DNA of 64,000 bases from Sporomusa termitida. Its GTDB lineage: Bacteria > Bacillota > Negativicutes > Sporomusales > Sporomusaceae. The DNA is taken from positions 4,094,501 through 4,158,500 of the forward strand of contig NZ_CP036259.1 in assembly GCF_007641255.1 (NCBI RefSeq). Reading direction: 5' to 3'. Below the pieces are notes generated by a model. It saw only the letters and a list, made by a program, of their open reading frames with translations. It had not been told where the DNA came from and did not search any database. Shown here piece by piece: positions 45,752 through 52,808 of the stretch. Made by a program: the position numbers and the translations under genes. Numbering within the stretch: position 1 is the first letter of the stretch; every line of letters begins with the position of its first letter.

Positions 45752-47200
45752 TTATTTACCCACAAGCTGCAGGTCGGCCTGCTTGATAATTTCATCCATC
45801 TGCCGCAGTATTTCACTGGGTATAGCGATCGGCTCATAGTTTTCTTTTATGGTTTGGTAAACATCTTTGGCCCGCGCCAGCATGTCCTTGCTGCCGGCTT
45901 TTACCCAGTTGGGGCGGGAGTCGCGGTTAAAGGTCGGCAATCGCAGCGAATCACGGAAATGATCAAACGTATGATCCATATCAACAAAAGATTCTTTGCC
46001 GGTTAATCCCATGATTTCCTGCCAGGCCATCATCTCATCACTGATTTCTAAACCACCCAGCATTTTTTCCGTCATGGCAAAAATGTCATTGTCAATAATG
46101 AGCTGCAGCGGACTAATGGTTTTTGCCACCTCCAGCTGCCCGGCGCCGCCCAGCACCGAGGCACCCGCCAGGGCCAGCATATGTGTAAGGGAAGTTCTTT
46201 CCGCCATGCACTGGCCGTCCAGGACAAAGCTGTCTGTCCCGCTGCCGTAACTATGGGCGGGAATGTTGTAGCCCTCTTCAAACAACTGTATGGCTGCCAT
46301 CCGCCCCAAGGTTGTTTCAATCGGCGATTGCAGGGTATAGGTTGTCAGCATATCCATGGCAAACAGCAGCGGCGTGGCAATAACAGGCAGTCCCGGAGTA
46401 ATGAGCTGAGCCATAATAATCTGGGCCATCACTTCGGCAGCCGACAAAAGCGCTATTCCCTGCGGGGTAACCGGCGCATTGGCCCCGGCCGCCGGCAGGG
46501 AGCAAGGCTGGATGGGTACTCCGTACAGGCAGCTTTGGTAGAGAGCTTCCATATCCATATATTTGAACTGGAACGGGGGAACCGAACAGGTAATAAAACT
46601 GATAATCGGCCTTTTTCTTAACTGCTCCTTGCCGCCGGCCCGGGCCGCAGCCAAATCCAGCAGGTATTTAACATTGGCTGCTTCGTAAGGCTGTACCCAA
46701 ATATGTTTCTTGCTATGTTCCAATACCGCCCGGAGCGTGTGAATATCTATGGCTTCCCCCGGAACCGATTTGCCGGAGGTGGAGGGCAGCGCGCAAAAGT
46801 GGATAGTATCCAGGGAATTAACCAGCTGTATCCATTCGATTACCTCTGCAATCGTAATATTGTGATAATCGCCATTTTCTGTAAGGTAGTTCATGCCGCC
46901 GGTGCAGGTCCTGGTATAGAACTTACCGTCAGGCAGAGGAAAAGTTAAGTCATATTGGGGGTCCGGAGCTGCCAGGGTAAACTGTTTTGGTATACTTTGC
47001 AGGGCTTTGGCAATTACAGCTTTCGGAAACCTTACAGCACCTGAGGCCGTTTCCACTTCAGCCCCGGCATTTTGTAAGATTTCCATAACCTGCAGATGGT
47101 CAATTTTAACGCCTTTAGTCGATAAAAGGGTTTCGACTTTCTCTTTCATGACTTCGATTTCATTTGGAGTCAGAATTTTTGTGGTAAGTATTCGGGCCAT
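45752..47200 (-). CDS. MttB-family methylamine/betaine:corrinoid methyltransferase, non-pyrrolysine
   Basis: 482 residues from the ATG at 47200 (AGGAGG site). The trimethylamine-methyltransferase fold is clear: PDPQYDLTFPLPDGKFYTRT, SAAEVMAQIIMAQLITPGLP, and the region YGSGTDSFVLDGQCMAERTS, which in archaeal MttB holds pyrrolysine. No in-frame UAG is read here, so it belongs with the MtgB/MtpB/MtcB type enzymes acting on quaternary amines. It is the first gene of the operon. The substrate is not determined by sequence: glycine betaine is the default guess, trigonelline fits the neighbourhood. Confidence 0.9.
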   Translation of the reverse strand: MARILTTKILTPNEIEVMKEKVETLLSTKGVKIDHLQVMEILQNAGAEVETASGAVRFPKAVIAKALQSIPKQFTLAAPDPQYDLTFPLPDGKFYTRTCTGGMNYLTENGDYHNITIAEVIEWIQLVNSLDTIHFCALPSTSGKSVPGEAIDIHTLRAVLEHSKKHIWVQPYEAANVKYLLDLAAARAGGKEQLRKRPIISFITCSVPPFQFKYMDMEALYQSCLYGVPIQPCSLPAAGANAPVTPQGIALLSAAEVMAQIIMAQLITPGLPVIATPLLFAMDMLTTYTLQSPIETTLGRMAAIQLFEEGYNIPAHSYGSGTDSFVLDGQCMAERTSLTHMLALAGASVLGGAGQLEVAKTISPLQLIIDNDIFAMTEKMLGGLEISDEMMAWQEIMGLTGKESFVDMDHTFDHFRDSLRLPTFNRDSRPNWVKAGSKDMLARAKDVYQTIKENYEPIAIPSEILRQMDEIIKQADLQLVGK

Positions 47201-47505
47201 TCTATTAATACCTCCTAAAAGTTTTGTCAAGCATGCCGACTTATTTTTTAATATTACATCGATCATGCCAAAAAAGGTTCTGACAATAACCAATCCCGGG
47301 ATAAAAGACTGCCAAAAATAGCCTGCGATCATACCTCCCCTGCTTTTTACCTCAAAAACTTTTTTAATGGCAGCTTATCGGATGCTACTTCATTGCAACC
47401 CCCCTGTCATACAGTCCCAGCTTAATGAGCAGCAACTGCTACTAATGCAGATACCTTTTACCAATTGTTTGCCGTCAACATAAAAACTTTGACAAAACTC
47501 TATAA

Positions 47506-47521
47506 AGCAATATCTGTGCCA
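47506..47521 (-). promoter_or_regulatory. Sigma-54 promoter of the methyltransferase operon
   Basis: Minus strand TGGCACA-GATA-TTGCT, one difference from the TGGCACGN4TTGCW consensus, with exact GG-N10-GC spacing. The predicted transcript has a ~295-base leader before the MttB-type gene. Confidence 0.85.
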
Positions 47522-47659
47522 ACCAGTTATTTCCCGGCATCGTCAGAAGCAGGCCGTCCCTTTTATCTTGACAGATACACCAAAGATACCCGGTTATTTG
47601 TAGTCGCCTGAGTGTATGTCCAGGTAGATTTGTCTGCCAAATTATGCTTTTACAGCTTT

Positions 47660-47687
47660 GGATTGTACAAATAAATTTGTACAATCC
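47660..47687. promoter_or_regulatory. Perfect 28-bp palindrome, probable activator site
   Basis: GGATTGTACAAAT-AA-ATTTGTACAATCC, 13-bp arms without mismatch, 140 bp upstream of the sigma-54 promoter. Half-site-like sequences follow at about 47699 (ATTTGTCC) and 47829 (TTTGTACAAT). This is the arrangement of an enhancer-binding-protein site. Confidence 0.7.
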
Positions 47688-47986
47688 GGATAAATACATT
47701 TGTCCATAGAGAACAAACTTACCGCTAATACGCCTGCAAAAAACTATTTTTATTATTGTGATTATTTTGCTTTTTCAGGATGCACAAAATAAATATAAAC
47801 CCATTATTTAAATGACATTTTTTATACACACCAGGTTTGTACAATACGAATTTGAACATACAACAAAAAAAAAACGTTCAGGCGGCTCCCGGCAGGTTGC
47901 CCTAAACGAATTCAATAAACAGTAATTTTTCAATATTGAAAGAATATTGGCGGTATAACAACAGCAATTGAGTAAAATCAGGCAAT

Positions 47987-48035
47987 TGCGGCACTTTCAA
48001 GAGTGAAAGGATATTACATTCTTGAAAGTGCCGCA
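47987..48035. other. Perfect long stem-loop of unknown role
   Basis: TGCGGCACTTTCAAGA / TCTTGAAAGTGCCGCA, 16 pairs with no mismatch and a 17-base loop. There is no U-tract and no gene close by. It could be a mobile hairpin element. Confidence 0.55.
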
Positions 48036-48111
48036 CCTGCCGGGACTGAATTTTAATGTAAACCGACTGTATTCCAAACGCCTTTTTGTACAAGAATGAG
48101 TCATAGGGAAA

Positions 48112-48195
48112 AGGGATCCAGGCTTGATTTATGGAAAAATTTGCGTTGTTTCTCTATATCTTTCATCAGAAAAAATAAGTCAATTCCCTGAATGC
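48112..48195. repeat. Partial copy of the GGGGTCAGGC element
   Basis: CCAGGCTTGATTTATGGAAA and what follows match the element at 49183-49282 at about 85 percent over some 80 bp but lack the right terminus. It abuts the promoter of the antitoxin RNA. Confidence 0.6.
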
Positions 48196-48224
48196 TTGCA
48201 TATTCTTGTGCCAATGGGTATAAT
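48196..48224 (+). promoter_or_regulatory. Sigma-70 promoter of the antitoxin RNA
   Basis: TTGCAT, 17-bp spacer, TATAAT: a strong constitutive promoter, expected start about 48231. Confidence 0.85.
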
Positions 48225-48230
48225 ATAGAA

Positions 48231-48352
48231 AAAGGACTGACGTGCGCTAACACGCCAGCCCACAGGCTGTCTAACCGGAAAACGGTTAGCCCAATATTTT
48301 TAGCTTTTTGAGATAGCCGCACACTTGAGCACAGGGGCGGCTATTTCTTTTT
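48231..48352 (+). ncRNA. Antisense antitoxin RNA of a type I toxin-antitoxin locus
   Basis: About 120 bases from a strong promoter to a hairpin with U-tract (ATAGCCGC / GCGGCTAT then TTCTTTTT at 48313-48352). Two further stems occur: CTGACGTG/CACGCCAG and CTAACCG/CGGTTAG. The 3' part is complementary to the toxin mRNA end because the genes converge on the shared terminator, and the CTAACCG loop side can pair with CGGTTAG in the toxin leader (near 48450), the two-site pairing known from Fst/par-type systems. Confidence 0.8.
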
Positions 48353-48418
48353 GGTCGTGACTAATACCATGAGAGTTGCAAATGCGATCGCAAATGTCAA
48401 TGCCTCATAAATCGTCAT
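48341..48418 (-). CDS. Holin-like type I toxin peptide
   Basis: 25-residue peptide beginning MTIYEALTFAIAFATLMVLV and ending in TTKKK: one membrane helix with a basic tail, the pattern of the putative holin-like toxin (BsrG/TxpA/Fst-like) family. The ribosome site GGAAGGGGG is buried in a hairpin CCCCTTCC/GGAAGGGG at 48427-48449, as expected for translation control in such toxins. The stop codon lies in the arm of the shared terminator. A TATAAT box for its mRNA is visible near 48482. Confidence 0.82.
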   Translation of the reverse strand: MTIYEALTFAIAFATLMVLVTTKKK

Positions 48419-48515
48419 TTTGACCACCCCCTTCCTAAAAAGGAAGGGGCTAACCGTCCCCGAACAGCCTGTACGCTTATTATAACATATTGTCCCAGAT
48501 CGAACAGAAAATATT

Positions 48516-48600
48516 TAGGGAAGCAGGGGGACGTTCTTTTTGCTTCGTAAAAATTGAAATAAATAACGAAGCAAAATGAGCGTCCCCTTGCTTCCCCTAG
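48516..48600. repeat. Hairpin repeat element, full copy
   Basis: Arms of ~32 bases (AAGCAGGGGGACGTTCTTTT... and its near-perfect complement ending CCTTGCTTCCCCTAG) around a ~17-base loop. The same family occurs at 50371-50458 (full), 34975, 35825 and 37657 (partial). Confidence 0.75.
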
Positions 48601-48660
48601 CCTTTTATAAATCATTAAGAAATTATGCTGATTAACCTTTGTTTTTCTTGTTCTAGTCAT

Positions 48661-48790
48661 ACAACACCACTTTAAGTGGTGGCTTGTTATTAGCCCTGTA
48701 AGGGCTGATTACTTGCTACGCCTAAAAGGCGGGTATCGCAAGCGTTGTTACATCGGCCTCTGAAAGAGGCTCTTTTAGTTTTTTTCTTCT
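48661..48790 (+). ncRNA. Candidate structured RNA with four helices and terminator
   Basis: ACAAC...GTTGT can close a junction that encloses three hairpins: ACCACTT/AAGTGGT, AGCCCT/AGGGCT and CTTGC-GCCT/AGGC-GCAAG. It is followed by GGCCTCT/AGAGGC and a T-rich tract TCTTTTAGTTTTTTT. No reading frame fits. It might come from an IS200/IS605-type element end or be a free-standing RNA; I do not recognise the family. Confidence 0.45.
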
Positions 48791-48834
48791 TTTTTGCCTC
48801 TTCCTGTTGTTCCTGGATATGCAGGATATGGGAT

Positions 48835-48882
48835 CAGTAAAATAAGTCAATTTCTAAACAACTCAAGCCTGACCCCGACTTC
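48835..48882. repeat. Partial copy of the GGGGTCAGGC element (right end)
   Basis: AAAATAAGTCAATTTCTAAA followed by CAACTCAAGCCTGACCCC matches the right half of the element at 49183-49282. Confidence 0.6.
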
Positions 48883-49182
48883 CCCCGCCTATTCGGCGGT
48901 TGGCAGGCCCGTAGTTTAAATTCCTCTATGAGCGATAGCGACCGCAAAAAATCCCCAATGGTTTAGCGGGTTTGCAGCCTATACTTTTAGAAATTTTGCG
49001 TCAAACCTCCGGTTTTGCAAATTACCTATAATACATTATCAGCAGGGTCTGGTGTATCAGTTAAAATAGTTCTATTTAGCTTATTGCCATCTGGTAAAGT
49101 ATATACTACTACAAAATCCTACTACAAAATCAATCTTATTATCAATAACTGGCCGCAGCTCTCCTAATAATTTGTGGATATG

Positions 49183-49282
49183 GGGGTCAGGCTTGACTTA
49201 TAGAAAAATTTGCGTTATTTTCCTTATATCTTTCATCAATAAAAATAAGTCAATTTCCAAACAACTCAAGCCTGACCCCGGC
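49183..49282. repeat. GGGGTCAGGC inverted-repeat element, full copy
   Basis: About 100 bp with ends GGGGTCAGGCTTGA / TCAAGCCTGACCCC and an inner pair TTGACTTAT / ATAAGTCAA. Ends of this kind are common on small non-autonomous elements. Between 48883 and 49182 I see only short hairpins such as CCGCCTATTCGGCGG and no gene. Confidence 0.65.
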
Positions 49283-49394
49283 TTTTCCTGCTTCCTTTAC
49301 TTTGCTGTATATACCTGCTTCCCCGGAAAAATTGCCTGGCGGCCCGCTGATCTGCACTTGCAATTCCCCGCAAACAGGCTATAATTAGAAATAG

Positions 49395-49496
49395 GTGGAA
49401 ATTAAAGTCGCCGCGACCTGAAAGTGTAACCAGCACTTCCAGGCCCGCGCAAGGTGCAGAGACACCTACACGTAACAGCAAGCTGTCCACGACGAC
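49395..49496 (-). ncRNA. Candidate structured small RNA, copy 2
   Basis: Promoter TTGTGC, 18 bp, TATAAT (49503-49508) on the minus strand, then ~100 bases nearly the same as copy 1 at 35095-35190. Stems ACAG/CTGT, AGGTG/CACCT and CCTGGAAGTG/CACTTTCAGG are preserved while loop bases change, which supports RNA-level selection. The function is unknown; it might pair with an mRNA of the divergent small gene or act elsewhere. Confidence 0.55.
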
Positions 49497-49735
49497 ATGT
49501 CTATTATACACCGGGCGTCCGCCGCTGCACAAGCGGGAGAGGCACGGTTATAAAAGGCTGTTGCCGCCGGCGCCGGGCTGTGAGTGCGACCAGACGCAGC
49601 AGAACATTTATTCTCTCCTCACTAGCCATTATCGGCAGCAGGCCAGCCTGACCTCCGGGTCTGACCCGCTTTGCTGTCCAGGCCGGCTTTGTCCGGCTTA
49701 TTGGGTATTGAGGCTTTAGCAACCGTCGAAGCCAA

Positions 49736-49767
49736 GCGCATGTGTAGGGTAACAACCTCGCATGCGC
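49736..49767. other. Conserved stem-loop upstream of small gene, copy 2
   Basis: GCGCATG / CATGCGC with inner AGG/CCT pairing, equal to 35430-35461. Confidence 0.5.
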
Positions 49768-49845
49768 TTTTGATTTCCCCTGTAAAAGCTGGCGGCAGGG
49801 CTGCCCGGCAGCCTCCTGCCCAGCCTTACTATAGGGGGGATACAT

Positions 49846-50298
49846 ATGTCTCACGAAAAAACACCCCGGCTCAGGCCAACGGTCCACGCTGCCGGCCTGG
49901 CCCCGGGCGTCAGGCATCAGGCCGGGGGCGCAGACGCTGTGCTAAAAAGTGTCTTAGACCAGGCTTTTGACCAGTACGTCTTTACCAGAGTCGACCATAT
50001 CCTCAGACTGGCCGAGGCGAAGGATGACGGCTACCGGCAAACGGTTCGGGATGCCAGTGACGCCCTGGACCGGCTGCTGGCCCTGGCCCGCAAGCTGAAG
50101 GCCCAGCACCCGGAAATGCTCGATTTGGTCATGGATTTCGAGGCCTGGGCGGGGCTGGAGTCCGGGAAGACGGCGGAAATTGCCTACAGACAAGGGCTCC
50201 GGGACAGCAGCCAGCTCCGCCAGGAGTTCATGACCTACCTCCAGCAGCAGGCTGATGGCAGCACCAACGGCCCAGCCCGAGGGAGAAGCCCTGTTTAG
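49846..50298 (+). CDS. Small cytoplasmic protein of unknown function (intact copy)
   Basis: 150 residues, ATG after AGGGGGG. The N-terminal ~35 residues are Arg/Pro/Gly-rich and probably disordered. From LKSVLDQAFDQYVFTRVDHI the protein is helical, with ARKLKAQHPEMLDLVMDFEA, then a helix with AEIAYRQGLRDSSQLRQEF, a pattern seen in small phage- or host-derived helical proteins such as DUF6809. I cannot assign a function. A shorter, damaged copy is at 35.5 kb with the same upstream RNA and stem-loop. Confidence 0.7.
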   Translation: MSHEKTPRLRPTVHAAGLAPGVRHQAGGADAVLKSVLDQAFDQYVFTRVDHILRLAEAKDDGYRQTVRDASDALDRLLALARKLKAQHPEMLDLVMDFEAWAGLESGKTAEIAYRQGLRDSSQLRQEFMTYLQQQADGSTNGPARGRSPV

Positions 50299-50370
50299 CT
50301 GGCAACTACGCCAAATGTTATATGCTCAAACAGGCTTTGACACCGACTATTATTATCCATCAGCCTGACA

Positions 50371-50458
50371 AGGGTGAAGCGCGGGGATGTTCATTTTGCT
50401 TCGCAAAAAACGAAATAAACAACGAAGCAAAATGTTATGTCCCTGCGCTTCACCTAGC
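50371..50458. repeat. Hairpin repeat element, full copy
   Basis: GGTGAAGCGCGGGGATGTTC...TTTTGCTTCG and its complement ending GCGCTTCACCTAG, arms about 32 bases with ~85 percent pairing, loop 19 bases. It lies 100 bp beyond the end of the hydrogenase operon and could also terminate it. Confidence 0.75.
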
Positions 50459-50558
50459 AATGTCAACAACTTCGTCCCCGTGACAGTGGATTATGCCCAG
50501 TCCCTGGGGCAACCGGCAGAGGCCCAGACAATCCACTTGTAATCAGAAAGCTGTTATT

Positions 50559-51290
50559 TTACTGCAGCCGGTCCAAGGCCAGCATCAGGCCGTGGATCAG
50601 GGCCTGCGGCCGCGGCGGGCAGCCGGGCACATAGATATCGACAGGAACAATGGCGTCAACAGCCCCGCGGATTGCATAGCTGTCGCCGAACACCTGGCCG
50701 CTGGCGGCACAGGCCCCGACGGCCATGACCAGTTTCGGCCGGGGTGTGGCTTCATAGGTCATCTGCAAGGCCTGGGTTGAATTCCGGGTAACAACCCCTG
50801 TTACCATTAGCAGGTCGGCGTGGCGCGGTGAAGCCACAAAATCAATGCCATACTGCTGGATGTCATAAATCGGATTACAGAGATGGGCCAGCTCGAAATC
50901 GCAGGCATTACAGGAACCGATATCAACATGTCTGACATGCAGGGAGCGGCCTAACACGGCCCGGATTTTCCCTTTCAATTCCGGCGCCGTGTCTGCGGCC
51001 AGCGCGCCCCCCAGCCTCGCCAGTTTATAGTTGCCGGTCTGTTTAAAACAGGCAGTCTCGCAGGTCTCAACACAAAGCCCGCAAAACACACAGGCCTTTT
51101 GGTCAATGCTAATCGCGCCCGGAGCCACCTTAACGGCCCCGGCCGGACAGGCAGCGGCACATTTCTTACAGGCATTGCAATTAGAAGACTGTACCAGCAC
51201 CTCGCCCCGGGAGCGCCGGGGCGGCAACGCCGTTTCCCAGTCTTCCGTAACTGTACCGGTAGTTATTATTGTCCGTAATACATTTAACAT
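50559..51290 (-). CDS. Hyf-type complex small subunit fused to a 2[4Fe-4S] ferredoxin (HyfH-HyfI fusion)
   Basis: 243 residues. Residues ~37-85 form a ferredoxin domain with CNACKKCAAACPAG and CVFCGLCVETCETAC. Residues ~105-243 are the NuoB/HyfI domain with the N2-cluster cysteines in SCNACDFEL, VGACAASG and PGCPPRP. In Hyc/Hyf complexes these are two proteins (HycF/HyfH and HycG/HyfI); here they are one chain. It carries electrons through the hydrophilic arm. Last gene of the operon, ATG after AGGAGG. Confidence 0.88.
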   Translation of the reverse strand: MLNVLRTIITTGTVTEDWETALPPRRSRGEVLVQSSNCNACKKCAAACPAGAVKVAPGAISIDQKACVFCGLCVETCETACFKQTGNYKLARLGGALAADTAPELKGKIRAVLGRSLHVRHVDIGSCNACDFELAHLCNPIYDIQQYGIDFVASPRHADLLMVTGVVTRNSTQALQMTYEATPRPKLVMAVGACAASGQVFGDSYAIRGAVDAIVPVDIYVPGCPPRPQALIHGLMLALDRLQ

Positions 51291-51301
51291 GTCTATTCCT
51301 C

Positions 51302-52804
51302 CTATCGGTCGAGGCAGGCATAAGATAATTCGTAGCTTTTATTAACAAGCGGGAAATCCGGGATAATATTGCCGGGAGCAGCCACAGTCAGTGCCGGCCA
51401 GTTAGGATAGGCAGCGGCGCGCACGAACAACCGGTAGATGGTGTTATTCTCGCCGGCCATCAGCCAGTGGAGGCAATGGCCCTGCGGCGATTCACTCCAG
51501 CCGAAGCCGGAGCTGTGGGCTTCAATCGCCGGCAGTTCAACCGTAAGCGGCCCGGCCGGCATATTGGCCAGAATCTGACGGATCAGCTTCATCGTTTGAT
51601 ATACCTCATCTACCCTGACCCACAGCCTGGCAGCCACATCGCCTGACGTATACACCGGGACGTCAAACCTGAGCTCAGGATAACACCCATACGGATGATC
51701 GCGCCGGCTATCGGCGGCCACCCCGGAAGCCCGCGCCCCGACCCCGACTACACCCAGATCCAGGGCCGCCTGACGGGGTACAATCCCGGTCGTATTTATC
51801 CTGTTTAAAAACTCATCATTGTTGCGGAAAAGACCGATCAGCCCGGTAAAATCCGGCTCCAGCTTAGCCAGCAAATCAATAATCATCTCTTCCAGCTCGT
51901 CATCAATATCCTGGCGCACCCCGCCGGGAACTACCAGGCCGCGCAGGAACCGATGGCCTGTGACCGCTTCATTAACCCGCATAATATACTCCTTCATGCG
52001 GGCCCCGGCCATAATCGCCACCGCAAAGCCCATACCGGCACACAGGTTGCCGATATCCCCGACATGGTTATACAGGCGTTCCAGCTCGGCCACCAGGGCC
52101 CGTAAATATTGGGCCCGCCTGGGCACTTGCACACCTGCCAGCGACTCGACCGCCTGGCAGTAAGCCACTGAATGAGCGATCGTACAAACGCCGGAAATAC
52201 GTTCCACCTGATAAAAAGCCTTTGTTAGCGGCAAGCCTTCTATAGCCTTCTCGATGCCGCGATGAACAAAAAACATTTTAGCATCCAGGCGCAGGATTGT
52301 TTCACCGGCCTGGCTGAAGCGAAAATGCCCGGGTTCAATAATACCGGCATGGATCGGACCAACCGGCACCTCAAAAACGCCCTCACCCTCAACGCTGTGC
52401 ATATGCCACTGTTTATGCATTGTCGGCACTGGCGTGCGGACAGAGAAATCCTTGCGTAAAGGATATATGTCGGCAGGCCAGTTTTCATGCAGGGCCAACG
52501 GCCGCAAGTCAGGATGCCCTACCGGTTTCAGGCCGAATAAATCATGAATCTCACGCTCATACCAGGCGGCTGCTGATATTTTGGGTGTTATTGAGGGAAA
52601 CTCCAGCGCGCCGGCCGGATCTACCAGGGCTTTAACCACCTTAAATTGCTGTCCCGCGGCAAAGGCACAGTAGATAGCATAATTGCCGTTTACGCTGCGT
52701 TCATCATTGGCAAACATCGATACAAGGCCGTGTTTGCCCTCCTCATAGACCGCATAAGCAGCTTCTTGCAAATTAGCTGCGAAAACGCTTATATATTCAA
52801 CCAC
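51302..52804 (-). CDS. Hyf/NuoCD-type large subunit with degenerate [NiFe] site
   Basis: 500 residues from the GTG at 52804 (GGGAGG). A NuoC-like N-terminal domain (~1-130, with YEREIHDLFGL) is fused to a HycE/NuoD domain. Where [NiFe] hydrogenases have RxCGxC, this protein has ERISGVCTIAHS; where they have DPCxxC near the end it has YELSYACLDR followed by the stop. The first cysteine of each pair is serine (codons TCC at 52193-52195 and TCT near 51317), while the second is kept. There is no cleavable C-terminal extension. It is unlikely to hold a Ni-Fe centre and resembles the Ehr group of complexes. Confidence 0.88.
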   Translation of the reverse strand: MVEYISVFAANLQEAAYAVYEEGKHGLVSMFANDERSVNGNYAIYCAFAAGQQFKVVKALVDPAGALEFPSITPKISAAAWYEREIHDLFGLKPVGHPDLRPLALHENWPADIYPLRKDFSVRTPVPTMHKQWHMHSVEGEGVFEVPVGPIHAGIIEPGHFRFSQAGETILRLDAKMFFVHRGIEKAIEGLPLTKAFYQVERISGVCTIAHSVAYCQAVESLAGVQVPRRAQYLRALVAELERLYNHVGDIGNLCAGMGFAVAIMAGARMKEYIMRVNEAVTGHRFLRGLVVPGGVRQDIDDELEEMIIDLLAKLEPDFTGLIGLFRNNDEFLNRINTTGIVPRQAALDLGVVGVGARASGVAADSRRDHPYGCYPELRFDVPVYTSGDVAARLWVRVDEVYQTMKLIRQILANMPAGPLTVELPAIEAHSSGFGWSESPQGHCLHWLMAGENNTIYRLFVRAAAYPNWPALTVAAPGNIIPDFPLVNKSYELSYACLDR

Positions 52805-52808
52805 TGGC

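Noticed and set aside
45752-47200. Pyrrolysine-containing MttB
   Set aside because: No in-frame UAG occurs through the whole gene and the family C-terminus is complete, so it is the non-pyrrolysine type.
48661-48790. CRISPR array
   Set aside because: The hairpins differ from each other in sequence and spacing; there are no direct repeats with unique spacers and no cas genes.
49266-49532. An 88-codon frame over the small RNA, also seen in part at 35095-35292
   Set aside because: Conservation between copies follows RNA stems, the frames differ in length and are interrupted by indels, and no ribosome site is present.
51302-52804. Ordinary [NiFe]-hydrogenase 4 large subunit
   Set aside because: Two of four metal cysteines are serine, read directly in the codons, and there is no cleavable C-terminal tail.
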